Below, piece by piece: positions 9,603 through 21,700 of a DNA stretch of 64,000 bases. A program made the position numbers and the translations under genes. The DNA lies in contig QANZ01021234.1 in NCBI GenBank assembly GCA_003254925.1, positions 1 through 64,000 on the forward strand, written 5' to 3'. Source of the DNA: Chamaecrista fasciculata (taxonomy: Eukaryota > Streptophyta > Magnoliopsida > Fabales > Fabaceae). The notes under the pieces are model-generated. The model did no database searches and had not been told where the DNA came from. It saw nothing but the letters and a program-made list of their open reading frames with translations. Numbering within the stretch: the first letter of the stretch is position 1; every line of letters starts with the position of its first letter.

Positions 9603-12600
9603 TCAATTCCATCCTAAAATTGAGTCCTTCACGTCACTTGAACTTTGTGAGGGAGGATTTTGAAGTGCAATAAGTGCTGCTACTAAACCAGCATTACTTG
9701 CTATAGTTGGTTCAGTGAACTTCAATTGGTTCCTATCATCCATGAAGTTGTCACGTAGGTTTGGTCCTCCCACCATGGCTCCCAAAAGAACTTGTGGATT
9801 TGGTTCCTTCGAGTTTAGCCATTTTTTCCCATCTTCACAGTTATATTTCTTACCATCCCAGTGGATTGATGCACTTCTGTGATGAACCTTCGTTGGAAAT
9901 TTGTCTCCATACCCCACCATATAGCTCATCTTCATTGGGTTTTGTCCCAGGATGTAATTAACCTGAACATGGTGAACACACAACAGAATGAAACAAAATT
10001 AGCATCTAAATACATGACTCTAATTTACAAATCAAGAGGCTAGAAATTTGCCTGAGAAGTAGCAAAATCATGAAGCATATCCAAAGAGAATTCCTCAGTG
10101 ACGCAACTTTCGCTTGCTGCAGATCCTTTCAGATGATCAAGGTAATCACCATACAATTTACTGAGAAAAGATGATGTAGCAGCATATTGGAGCAATGACT
10201 CATCATTAGGTTTGAGGATAATCAACCCACCTACAGTTATAATATACTTATGACATTAATCATATGAAAGCATCCAATGATAAAAGTCAAGTCAAAATTG
10301 ATCATAGAGCTACCTGGTGTCCTGCTGGAATATCTGTTGTATAGAAAAGAACACATAAGGAAGTCTATCATGTTTGATGACAGCTTCAAAACATCATCAA
10401 ATGAGCCAGGGTCTCGAAAGTATAGTATACGCGACAGCAAAACCTACAAAAGTTCATTCTTTTACTAAAACGCAATAGATTATGAGAAAAATGAGAAACT
10501 ACACTCAAAACATTCAATACACATGTTGATTGAAGTTACCCCAATAGCACTGAGCTTATTATTCCAATAAAAGACCCCTCTATCCGAATCAGTTTCATTA
10601 CTCTTGGCGGTTTTGAAAGTGTCAGTAGCATATTTAAGATAAGACTTATTTCCAGAAGCCAAATACAACCAAATTCCTCCCCAGGCTAGTTCATCTTCGT
10701 AACCAGATGAATTGTAAAACCTTCTTGCTTCTTTTCCACAGGCATCAACTGCTGTGAATGTCCCTTGATTCGAAGAATTTTTCGATGTAACAACATCGTA
10801 CAGGCTTTGAGCTGCCTTGAGTAGTTGTCCTGAATACTCATTGTCTTCTTGAAACACCAATGATGCAGCAGATAATGCTGCGATAATCTCACCAGCTAAA
10901 TCTGAAGCAGAGCCATCACAAACTGAGACTGGTCTTGTATAATTCATATCTTCTGGTCTTTGCCAGCATGAAAAATCATTAGGTCCGTTATCACTAGCAG
11001 AACTTCCAACCTAATGAAATAGCAAGCGAAATGTGAGTATAACTATATTTGCTTTAAATTTCAATTACCTAGTTGAGAATAGGAGGCAAAAGTATCTCTT
11101 TCGTCTCCAAACTTTACACATACTGTCAATTTTGTCCCCCAATCTTTCTTTACTGTCAATTTCATCCCCAAACTTTACACATGCTGTCAATTTTGTTCCC
11201 AATATTTTTTTGCTGTCAATTTCGTCCCTAATCTTTCACATTTTGGTCAATTTTATCCTTTGCTCTTACTTTAGCTAAATATCGACGACAAAATCTATGT
11301 GGCTAACGATATATAATGTAAAATTGATAGAAAAAGAAAATCAAATCCTAACTTAGATTCAAAAACAGGATGCAATATGTTGTTAATTTATTAAAAGAAG
11401 TTAGTTAAAGGATAAAATTGACGAAAATGTAAAAGATTGGGGATGAAATTGACAGTTGATGTAAAGTTTGGGGACGAAATTGACAGCAAAAAAAGATTGG
11501 GGATGAAATTGACAGCTTGTGTAAAGTTTGGGGACGAAGTTGACAACAAAAAAAGTTTGGGGATAAAATTGACAGTTGATGTAAAGTTTGAAGACGAAAT
11601 TAGTACTTTTGCCTAAATTGAATAAACATATAAATTATTCCTTGAAAAATATACGAGTTAACAATTCAATCCTTAAAAGTTTAATTTATAATCTTTACTT
11701 CCTGAGAGTTGTGAAATCAATTCATTTTAGTCCTTTTGTCTCTACAAATTATTCCTTAAAAAATAGACTTAAGGGATCCCTAAACTAGACTTTTAGGAAT
11801 TGATTGTAAAGTCGTGTACTCAAAAAAATTCCACTTCACTTGCCTGGGAATACAGTATCAAGGGGGGTCCATCAGTTCCATTTGAGAGAACAAAAACCTT
11901 AAGCAAGTAGTCACTACCCCATTTGATTATGTCTCTGACATGCTCAAGCTCACCAATATCAGCATATTTACCTTGATACTCTATCACACTCCAACTCAAC
12001 AATGTCACTGTATAAGCTGTGGTGAAAGTGAACTTAATGTTGTTGCCAGAATCATAAAATCCACCTGTGAGATTAACAGGTTTCTCAGCTGAATTCCCAT
12101 CGTCTAATCCTGAATTCCCTCTAAATTTCACTGGACTATTCGTTGGATAGTGTCCAGCTGCAAAAAATTAAAAAAGAAAAAAAAAATTTAAAAAGGAAAA
12201 ATCTGGTTATGTAATACACACAGAGATAATAAAATATATAGTACATTTCTGGGCATCATAAAATGTTAGAGCATAGTTGATTGCAAGTTTGAAATTGACT
12301 GAAGACCCTTGATGCTTATGCTTGTGAACCTGGGACAAGAAGTGGGCCAGTAGAACTGCTGCTATGATAAGAAAAATGATTGATGCTAAAATGAAAATGA
12401 AACGATGAAAGTGTTTTCTGTCAGTGATAACAAGATCATAATCAAAGGATTTAGAGTAGTTAGAGGGCGCTGAATGATAAGCAGTGGAAGAGTTAGGAGA
12501 AAGATTGTTATAGTCAATGGCTGTGGAATTCCAGCGACTCGCTGAAGGAAGAAGACGACCTGCCTCTGAAACTTTGTGGACATATGTCAAAGATGGCCTC

Positions 12601-12638
12601 TCTGTTTCTAAAGCAGAGTACCTTGTAGGATGCATCAT
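9603..12638 (-). CDS. KORRIGAN-type membrane endo-1,4-beta-glucanase (GH9)
   Basis: Six exons: 12245-12638, 11844-12157, 10540-11010, 10314-10443, 10052-10230, 9603-9962; 615 residues. It is a type II membrane protein: cytosolic tail, one TM segment at about residues 80-101, then a GH9 catalytic domain outside. Family members trim beta-1,4-glucan during cellulose synthesis at the plasma membrane and Golgi. GH9 landmarks include LLSWSVIEY, CWQRPEDM, NPMKMSYMVGYG, VHHRSAS and FTEPTIASNAGLVAALIAL with the acid Glu. The usual DAGD motif reads DSGN, so the second Asp, normally the catalytic base, is Asn. The Pro-rich tail of KOR1 is absent, which suggests a KOR2/KOR3 relative. Two introns appear to be GC-AG (after 11844 and after 10052). 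The start is the first in-frame ATG at 12638. Confidence 0.92.
11085..11613. mobile_element. Mutator-like foldback MITE, copy 1 (in GH9 intron 2)
   Basis: Ends GGCAAAAGTA and TACTTTTGCC are inverted. Each end is followed inward by several short repeats such as TTTCGTCCCCAAACTTTACA. The core (GACAAAATCTATGTGGCTAACG) matches the element at 34003-34499. A clear target duplication was not seen here. Non-coding; lies inside intron 2 of the GH9 gene. Confidence 0.85.
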
Positions 12639-13040
12639 CGTTGAAAATGGTGCCACTTACAAGAAATTAGAAATGAGAAAGTTCACAAGATGTTGTTTCC
12701 ATATGAAATCCAAATTGGTTAATTTAGCCTATATAATAATCTTATTCATGTTCAGCTGTGAAATATATATCTTTTTTAAACCCAAAAAAAAAAACAAAAC
12801 AAAACTCAGACACACTTACCATTTTTATTTGAAAGTAAAATATATTGATGGTAAGAAAATTTGTGCTATATCTATATAGTTTTAGAGTAGAAGGATATAT
12901 AAAAAAGTTGAGATCATTCATGTAAATAAGGTTGCAACTTGCAAGGGAAGCAAGAAAATTTGGGGGAAAAATAGGGACGGATAAACCAATGCATGGGTTT
13001 GTCTTTAGTATGCCGTCCAAAGAGAAGCATGTTGTTGTTG

Positions 13041-13075
<35 letters not shown>

Positions 13076-13893
13076 GTTATTGCCTGAAAGAGAAGCATGA
13101 TGCCTAAAACTCATACAGATAAAGGCAAAAATACCGTTTTAACTTGATCCACAAGAATTATCATCCTCGTACTATTCCAACTTGGTAAAAGACAGGTTTG
13201 CTACTTACCTAAGCTTGATTATGTAGGTAAGAACTAAGAACTAAACCAAAGACAAGCTTTGACCAAAGGAAATAGAATTCTTTTTTTCTTTTTTTGGTTC
13301 TGACCTTCGAGTTAAGAATTGAGATACAAAAATTCATTTTTTTTTGGTCGGAACAAAAATTCATTGAAGGGAGACATTAGTTATTGCCCTTAGGCCCAAG
13401 AGGCTCGAACTCACACTCGGGCCCATTCAGTTGCAAAGTTTGAAAGTTTAATCAATAATCCATTGCTGGGCTTTGCAGTCATCGTCTCCGTTCATTCAAT
13501 GCTGGTTCTTTAAAAATTTAAGAGAACAGTAGAACACAGATCTTTTCGTTTTCTTTAATTTTGTCACTTTTGTTATTTTGTTGATCATTTTCAGATTTTC
13601 TGCCAAATAAGTGGGTATTGTAGTAGTGATTCTGGAAAGAAACTGATAAATCTTCAATTTCCTTCAGAGACTACGATCCCGTGTAATGAACAGTAGCTGT
13701 GTTCCCTCTTTGACCTTCCACGATTAGATTTTTTGATTGCTCGCGCAAGGACTCCAATTGCGATTGATTGCGCTTGTCCCTGTGTAAAACTGGTGATCTG
13801 TAAATTGTCAATTGAGATCTAATGCTTCCGTTTCCTTACCACACTCTAAATCCGGGTATGTCTTATTGTTTTCCCGCACTCAAATCATAAGGT
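12639..13893. other. Divergent promoter region, GH9 and DUF218 genes
   Basis: About 1.25 kb between head-to-head genes. It contains a TTG/TTA trinucleotide repeat (13028-13082) and T-rich stretches. The last 350 bp before 13894 probably include the leader of the DUF218 gene. Confidence 0.6.
13028..13082. repeat. (TTG/TTA)n microsatellite
   Basis: Four to five TTG followed by about eleven TTA trinucleotides. It gives false poly-Asn and poly-Ile frames on the minus strand. Confidence 0.9.
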
Positions 13894-16716
13894 ATGATGA
13901 GTAATTACCAATTTGGATCCGGGAATCTTTTGCCCTTTAATGCATGCCCGAAAAGTGACTTCGACTTAGAATCAGGAACCATAAAACGAGCCCGAAAGCC
14001 CAAAAAATCAACTGTTCATCCTGTCATAATGATCAAATCAATTGCAAATCGTGTTCACTACTATTTCAAGCTACACCCATTCATGGCCATTTTGATCTCC
14101 TTGACTTTTGGGGTGATAGTTTTCATAATTCTGTCTCTGTATGAAAGCCATTACTGGTTCATCAGTACTAGTAGTTCTCTTAAATTCGATATGCCTTCGG
14201 ATGATTATCCATTTCCGAAGCTGAAAAATCTTGTAATGGTTGCCGGCCATTCTATATATACGAGCAGTAATTGTGCCAAGGTTGACAAAGAGGATTCTTG
14301 GTTTTTGGAGTCTTATCAGAAAAATCCTGGTCAAGCAGCTACGTTTTTGACACATATAAAGGAGGGGATTGAAATTGCAGCCCTAGACGACTCGGCTTTG
14401 CTTTTGTTTAGCGGTGGAGAGACTAGGAAAGATGCTGGTCCCCGAAGTGAGGCTCAGAGTTATTGGGCTGTTGCAGATTCGAAAGGATGGTTTGGTGAGT
14501 TCCTTCATTTTAGTAATTCTGATCATTGGGTTAACTATCTTATTAATTGTTCCAACTTATAATTCAGTATAGAATTTGATACTGTAGGATAGCATTTAAG
14601 ACAGCAAATTTGATACTTCAAAGTATATAATTCAGTATTTGTTTGCCTAGCAAATTGCGACTGAAAATCTGCAGCGTGCTTTGTTTTCTTTAATTACCAG
14701 TATATAACCTTTTCTCACTATCAACGAGATCAATCCTGAAGCAAATACCACATAAACATTAAAGCTTTTTAGTTATTTGTTACAACAATAGAAGAGCTTT
14801 TTTTTTTGTTATTATTATTAGAGTATCTTATGACCTTACTCTTTTTGATCCATCTCACTAGACAGTAGACACTATAAGTCATCAACTTGTACATGCATCA
14901 ATAGGGTTAGTGCATGAACTACACTTGCTCTCAAACATTTAAGTTTGAATAAATTGTTGAATTTACTTCATACTCTTAGAGAGAAATTCCAGCAGTTCAT
15001 TAATCTTTGACTTCACTTAGTTTCATTTTAGCCCAACTTTTCTGATCTGAACGAAATAGAAAATAAGATGTTTTGTCAAAAAAAGTCTGAGAAAAGAAAG
15101 CAAGGAAAACAAATTCTTTTCTTTTTTTAAAAAAATCTTTTCTATAAGTAGAGTTCCTGAATATGGTGATAATTTAGGAAGAAATACAGGTATTATCAGG
15201 TCCTAATAAGTGTCACGACCAAACCATTCTAATTTTTTTTCTTCTTCTAAACAAACTTCTTTAAAATTCGAAGATTCCCTAACTTGTATTCTCACTATTT
15301 TAACTTGCCTTAGGAATTAACAGGTGTAAAGTGGTAAAGTATATGTTGACACAGCAGCTTTCTTTTACTCAAATCGTCTTGCAGGTTTGAATATCTAATT
15401 ACTTGCACATTCACTGATGGGTCTATTATGGAACTTCTGTGCTTGTGAATGAAACTGTTCATAAAAATATTCGTACATCGAATACAATATGCATGAATTC
15501 TGTGGTGGCACGGAGATACTACAAATTTAATATTTGTAACAATTGACACTGCAGTCATTAACCTTTAAATTTGTAATGTTTACTTGATGAATTTCCTCTG
15601 CATTTATTGCCAAAACTTTTTTATATATATAACTTTTAATGTTTTACTGGGAAATTTCTTTTGATCAATAGTGTCTGTTCTGTTATGTTGACATATACTA
15701 ATATGGATCTGATGAAGTGCTTCACCTGACGTCAATCTTATATGGTTCAAGAAACTGTTTTAGTCAAATCTATTTTGAGTGTAGTTCTCACCGTTTGGTT
15801 GTCTGTGTAGGTAAAGAAGAAAGTGTAAAATGGAGGGCTCTTACAGAGGAGCATGCACGGGACAGTTTTGAAAATCTTCTGTTTAGTGTCTGTCGTTTCC
15901 GAGAGCTTACTGGCGTATATCCTCGAAACATAACTGTATGTATGCTTAATGTTCTGTTCTTTTGGTTTAAAGACGGATCATATCAATATTTTCATGGAAT
16001 GATTCAAGTAAATTGGAAAGAAGTCAAAGAAATTGCTCCACTATACTTGCAGTGTGTGACAACTGGCAACTGGCAAGCACAAGACTCGCCAGATATCAAT
16101 AATGATTGCTGAAAAAAAAATGAATTAATTGGTTTCGTTACACAATTAATTATGGGCATATGCCATATATTGAGGTTGCATGTGATGTCTACCATGCTTC
16201 ATGCAGGAATGCATTCTTTAGGGAATTTATAGGGATTGCTCATAGATAGCCTAAATTAACTGATGATAACATTCTTTCACCAATATATAGAAACGCCATG
16301 AAGTTCATCCTTTTTGAGATCAACGTGATTTGCCTTATTTTTTCACTGAGTTCTAAATTACATTCTGATTATATCTAAATATCTAATCTGGGGATCAGGT
16401 TGTAAGTTATGATTTCAAGGAAGACAGATTTGCACATCTACATAGATCTGCAATCAACTTTCCAGAATCAAGGTTCTTCTATGCTGGCACTCCTGCTACA
16501 TCAAATTCAAAAGCAGCTGCTCTAAAAGGCGAGGCATTGGTACGAGCTCAATTTCAGAGAGACCCATATGGGTGTCAAGGTTCACTCTACCATAAGAAAC
16601 TGAAGCGGGACCCTTTTCATCGGTCCATTCCTTACCCTAATGGGTGTCCAGAAATGAAAGATTTATTCAGATATTGTGGACCAGCTCCATATCCTGGCAC
16701 ACTTCCTTGGCCATAA
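13894..16716 (+). CDS. DUF218 (YdcF/SanA-like) membrane protein
   Basis: Three exons: 13894-14494, 15811-15935, 16399-16716; 347 residues; GT-AG introns. A basic N-terminal tail is followed by one TM helix at about residues 63-82 (MAILISLTFGVIVFIILSL), predicting a type II membrane protein. The DUF218 domain follows: NLVMVAGHSIY, ALLLFSGGETR, EARSY-like EAQSYWAVAD, LTEEHARDSFENLLFS and VVSYDFKEDRFAHLHRSA. The C-terminus is rich in Pro (PYPGTLPWP). DUF218 proteins occur in bacteria, fungi and plants. Their chemistry is unsettled, so no reaction is assigned. The second ATG at 13897 is an equally possible start. It is transcribed divergently from the GH9 gene. Confidence 0.88.
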
Positions 16717-17090
16717 ACCAGCAAATCATATATAGAGATTCAATTTTGTTCACTAGGGAAAACGATAAATTGTGTACATCAAAACAATTCTATTCAGAGA
16801 AAAAGAAAATCATCAAGGTTATGTGGTACGATTCTTGGTGTTTCAAGCTTAAGAAATCCAGCATATATTGAATCCTATAATATTAATACGTGTTATTTTT
16901 GCAATGATTTTCAGAATCAACTGCACTTTGCTGTAATGCTGCTCTCAATTATTTTTAACATTAGGTTTCATATGCTTGAGCATACGTAGTACATAAAGAT
17001 AAGGGACGTGTCACTTGTACAACAACCAGAAACTGCTTAAAACATTGAGACAATTTAATCAAGCTTGTTTTGGAAACTTGTATTTCAGCT
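16717..17090. other. Convergent 3' spacer
   Basis: 374 bp between the DUF218 stop and the stop of the first pathogen-related gene. It should hold two 3' UTRs. Nothing else was seen. Confidence 0.55.
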
Positions 17091-18489
17091 CTACCCAGTC
17101 CCCACTACAGGACAGCTTGAAGCAGCAGCAACATCAGATTCATCGATAATAGGACCCTTTATTAGACCTCCAAGCAGTTCAGCTGGATCATAGAAGAACT
17201 CTATCTTCACTATTTTCTTGTCCTCGTTCAACTGTGATCACAGAGATAAACTCAGATACAGATTATATATAGTCATTTTCAATTCTATCATGAAGGAAAT
17301 TCAGCTGTTTACCGTGAAGATGGCCATTCCATATAACTCAATCTTTTCTCCTGTAGGGGCATGGCCTTTGAAAGGACCCTCCATGTAACCCCAATGCCTG
17401 AATTTAAAAACAATCACAGGTGGTCCACAATAAACTTGCAGAATCTCAAGAGCAAACCCACGTGGGAAAGTGGTGGTAAATGCGTTGCGAGATGACTCTG
17501 CTGTTTCTTTATCTGGATCGTAAGATCTCATATTTTCAGGCAGGGAAGTTTGAAGCAATGGATTATAGCCTCCACCAAGCTTACCTTTTTCTTCCAAATT
17601 TAAAGACTTCCTTCCTGTGAATATAACGTTGATCACTATTATCAACTTCAAACGCTCGTGTTTATCATTCTATCTAAACACAGCTGAAATATTAAAAATG
17701 CTACCGTTAAGGCTGAAAGTGAATTTCTCTGGGTCAATTGATCGGATTTCTCTAATATCTGCCTTGTGGAAGGATTCCATTTCCCAATTCTTTACTAGAG
17801 TCTGCACCTCTTCTTCCAGTGAACCCGGAGGCCATACCTTCAGATAAAGTCGTAATAATTATTAGGTCAAAGTGCACTTTTGGTCCCATAACTTTTGTTT
17901 AGGTTTCAATTTGGTCCCAATCACTTTTTTTGTTGCACTTTTGGTCCCATATCTTTATAAAAAGTTGCAGATTTAGTCCCGTGTCACTTTTGGTCCCATA
18001 TCTTTTGATCAAGTTGCAGAATTGGTCCCATATCTTTGCAAAAAATTTCACTACCAGTCCCAACTGATAAGAAGATATGAGATCAATTTCGCACTTGACC
18101 CAAAGATATGGGACTAATTATGCAACTTGATCAAGAGATATAGGACCAATTTTGCAACATGACCCCAAGATATGGGACCAAAAATGCAACACGGGACAAA
18201 ATCTGCAATTTTAGAAAAAGATATGAGACTAAGAGTGCAACAAAAAAAGTCATGGGACCAAATTGAAACTTTTACTAAAGTATTGGGACCAAAAGTACAC
18301 TTTAGCCTTATTATTATTATCACTCATAAGTCTTACTATGAAAAGAGAGAGAGAAAGAAAGAGAGAAACCTGGGTTCTGCCTTCTTCAAAGAGTTTGTTG
18401 ACAGCATCATAATTAGGACGTGCACCAAATTTCCACTTAGTGTTTTTCTCAGCATCTCCGTGCAAGAAAGTGCGGTACTCGTCCTCCAT
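17091..18489 (-). CDS. Pathogen-related protein, tandem copy 1
   Basis: Four exons: 18370-18489, 17705-17837, 17313-17614, 17091-17231; 231 residues. It belongs to the plant 'pathogen-related protein' family (barley PRP, Arabidopsis At1g78780). Visible landmarks are YRTFLHGDAEKNTKWKFG, KLFEEGRTQVWPPGSLEEEV, KYTFSLNG-like FTFSLNGRKSL, FRHWGYMEGPFKGHAPTGE and EFFYDPAELLGGLIKGP. The fold is thought to be NTF2/SnoaL-like; the biochemical role is unknown, and the name comes from induction by pathogens. No signal peptide or TM segment is seen, so a cytosolic location is likely. Its first intron is 532 nt, against 113 nt in copy 2, because it carries a MITE. The paralogue lies 3.2 kb downstream on the plus coordinate, in the same orientation. 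Confidence 0.92.
17865..18307. mobile_element. Mutator-like foldback MITE, GGTCC type, copy 1
   Basis: About 443 bp. The ends are GGTCAAAGTGCACTTTTGG and CCAAAAGTACACTTTAGCC. Inward lie repeated TTGGTCCCATATCTTT-like blocks, in inverted orientation in the two halves. Flanking 9-mers TAATTATTA (17856-17864) and TTATTATTA (18308-18316) match at eight of nine positions, a likely target duplication. It sits in intron 1 of pathogen-related copy 1 and is related to 48524-48963. Confidence 0.85.
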
Positions 18490-20666
18490 TGAGTGTCATA
18501 GGTGTTTCAGATCTCAACTTGAATTTCAGATCTTCATTTCTATAGGAAAAGCAAAATTAAAGCTTTAATTTATTAATGTCATAGGTGTACACGTGTCATG
18601 GGCAATTTGTTCAACTCAGGGCATTGAAATCAAAACGAATTTGACCACTTAATTCGGATTTAAAATTAGTGGGAGATGTTTACTTGAAAATTCAGAGAAT
18701 AGAAATCTTAGGAGGAATTGAAAGAGATAAAATCATCAGTTAGTATTGCTTTGTCCATTTCTATATCAAAAACTTTCTTTCTTGTAATTCGTTGGCCTTT
18801 CATGTCATTGATAAGCAACAATAATGTACACAACGTAGATATTTATTGAAAAATATAGAGAGGAATTATTCCACTTCTGTTGGGGCCGTTGAAAGTTGAG
18901 TTTAACAAAGATATTACTTGGAAAGATCCAATATAGCCAATCAAAACCTTGTGTTTATGTATGTTACTTTAATCATTTGTTCGTAAGTGGTAACCACATT
19001 ATTACGGCTTTCTTTAGTCATCAGCAATCAGCATGCCAGAAAATTAAGGCATATCTGAATCTTACTTGTTTGTTCCCCAGAAGATTCATATTCACAACTT
19101 TCACCCACAAATCCCACCAAATTATACTCAATTGATTAATCATATCCAATAACATTTTCACTGAGCTTCCAGGCCAAAAAAAAACACTATCACTGAGTTT
19201 TATTTTATGTCTAGCTTATCTTTCACGGTTAGTAATATTCTATTGTGTTAAGTTTCTGAGCTTGGTCAAACATATGACTAAAAATAATAATCATGGGAAT
19301 TGAAAATTTGAAATTTATTAATCAAATGGTTGAGTAAGAAAAAAGGAACAAAAAATAATTTTAATTAGAATTTTTTTTATTAAATAGATCATGATATATA
19401 GTTTACACGTAAAAGAAAATGTGTTGAGTTTTTTCATTCATGGGGAAATTGTGATTAAATTGTGATCAAATATATATGTATGATATCTACGTTTGTTATG
19501 ATAATAATATTAAAAATGTAAGATATAAATGTTTGGTATTTTGTATTGAATAAGATCAATCTTTTTAAATTGTCATGTTTATCCTTATTAATATCTTAAA
19601 ATCATGTATTGATATTTTTTAAAAAAATATATAAATAATTATAAAATAAATATATTTATTTATATTTCAATACTAAAAAAATATTATTTTATAATTAATA
19701 CTGATAAGTTAGTAAATTATGATAATATAATAAAGAGTAATTTTAATATATTTTGATAATTATGTATAAATTAATTGACTCGGTATAAATTTAAGGACCA
19801 AATAGTATGTTTGATAAAAAAAAAATCAACAAAAAATAGTAAAATCGGAACTTTAATTGAAAAATATTATTGCAAACTCAGTCATCTGACATGACATTGT
19901 TTTTGTGTTGTTATCAGATCTCACCATTTTTGCTGTCATATGATGACATAGCGTTATCTTGGAAGTCGACATATGACGACATTATGGCGTTACCAAACGC
20001 AAGACATCCAAAATACTATAGTATATAAGATGGTGAGTATGAGATGACAGCTAGCGTACCAAACGCACCCTTAATTTATTTTTTTAACTTTAACTAATAT
20101 TTCAAATTGATGCAGACTTGTTTGGATAATTAGACGGGAGGGAGAAGAAGATTAACTCCACAACAAAACTTATGGATTGTATTTAAAATGCTATCTCGTG
20201 TTGTAATTGTGTGGTTTGGATCACTATTTATAATTAATCAAGAGGCATAATTCATAACATATAATTTCATTGGGAAGGTATGTCTATTAACAATTAATAG
20301 GCATTATTTAAAAGATATCGATTCACAATAAAAAGACATATCTATTAGTAATTGAAAAACACCACTTAACTTCTGTATTTTTTCAAATGAAAAATAGTGA
20401 AAGAAGTCACAAATCTCTCTCATCTCCTTCCATTCTCTCTCAATATTCTCAATTTAAACAAACGCGTAGGCTAATTAGTTTCTTGCATATCAAGAATATG
20501 GAGATGAGAGTCACTGAGTCATGCACTCATACTCCTCTCTGAATGCTCCGTATCTTATGAAAATCTATTTTTAAAAAAATATTTCATCTTTTCCAATATA
20601 TAGCACATGTGAGCGTATTGTTGTTACTGCAGACTTTACGCAGATGACCAAATCATTTTGATCATA
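18490..20666. other. Intergenic region between tandem pathogen-related genes
   Basis: Very AT-rich (19250-19860 especially), with no gene. Around 20060-20078 the text CGTACCAAACGCACCC resembles the end of an hAT-type MITE, and 20116-20465 is flanked by TTTGTTTGG and AAACAAACG. I could not delimit either element well enough to call it. Confidence 0.5.
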
Positions 20667-20675
20667 TAAATATTT

Positions 20676-21104
20676 GGGTAAATTACACTTTGGTACCCTG
20701 TGGTTTGACCCTATTTCACTTTGGTACCCTGTGGTTTGAAACTTGACACTTTGGTACCCTGTGGTATTCTCCATTAACACTTTGGTACCCTTTGGAGCTA
20801 TTTTGTAATTTTAACCATAACAAATTTTGCAAAAATTACATATTGACCCCAAAAAATTTTCAAAAAATTACAAATAGGTCCTTGGATACATATTATATAG
20901 GGACTAACATGAAAAATTTAAAATTTTTTGGGGTCAATATGTAATTTTTGTAAAATTTATTATGGTTAAAATTACAAAATAGCTCCAAAGGGTACCAAAA
21001 TGTTGATGGAGAATACCACAGGGTACCAAAGTGTCAAGTTTCAAACCACAGGGTACCAAAGTGAAATAGGGTCAAACCACAGGGTACCAAAGTGTAATTT
21101 ACCC
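20676..21104. mobile_element. Foldback MITE with perfect 9-bp target duplication
   Basis: 429 bp, with almost the whole element made of two inverted halves. The ends are GGGTAAATTACACTTTGGTA and its complement. Repeated ACTTTGGTACCCTGTGG units make up the outer arms. It is flanked by TAAATATTT at 20667-20675 and again at 21105-21113, a perfect 9-bp duplication typical of the Mutator superfamily. Non-coding. Confidence 0.92.
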
Positions 21105-21113
21105 TAAATATTT

Positions 21114-21700
21114 CTTTGGCGTAATTAATAACATGAGTTTTCCAAAAAAACATCTTGCATATCTTCATAGTTTTTTTTTCTAAAAAAACACTTTCGGATG
21201 AACTCTTGAATAAGCCGCGGAACTTTAAGTACTTACATATATAAGGTAGTTTAAAGATGGGAGTCTCTTAATAGGACATTTAAGTATTTGAATATATTTG
21301 AAATTCATTACATCCTATATTATATGGCTCCACCCCTTTTTGGTCGTCCATGTTTAAAACTATAGTCTATGAAATTAAAAATAAGAGAAAATTTACTATT
21401 TGGTCTCTCTTTCTTTACTAAGTTAACAATTTAGTCCTTTATTTATTCTTTACTAAGTTAACGGGCACGCAAAGCCTCTAATACAGCATATGTCACTACA
21501 GTCGGAATATTTTATGTTCAAATCTTGAATTATTTAATAAGTTAATGAAGTAGTGACATATACTATGTGGGAACTTGTACGTAGAATCAATTTAATTATG
21601 AAAATGTGCTTTGAGCCTTAAAAGCTGAAAGTATTATTATTGAGAAAATCTATTACAGTCGGAATTGAAGTTGAAAACTTGAAACTTGTGCATGATGTTT
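21114..21700. other. Spacer downstream of pathogen-related copy 2
   Basis: AT-rich, no gene. It contains a possible decayed Helitron 3' end at about 21458-21481 (see separate entry). Confidence 0.5.
21458..21481 (+). mobile_element. Possible Helitron 3' terminus (decayed)
   Basis: GTTAACGGGCACGCAAAGCC ends in TCTAA followed by T. It aligns with the better Helitron-type end at 61441 read on its minus strand. The left half of the hairpin is missing, so this is only a remnant. The left boundary of the element cannot be set. Confidence 0.35.

Noticed and set aside
12742-13114. Minus-strand frames with poly-Ile and poly-Asn
   Set aside because: They arise from the TTG/TTA microsatellite and have no other protein-like features.
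20116-20465. Possible hAT-type MITE between TTTGTTTGG and AAACAAACG
   Set aside because: The inverted ends are too short and no 8-bp target duplication could be seen.
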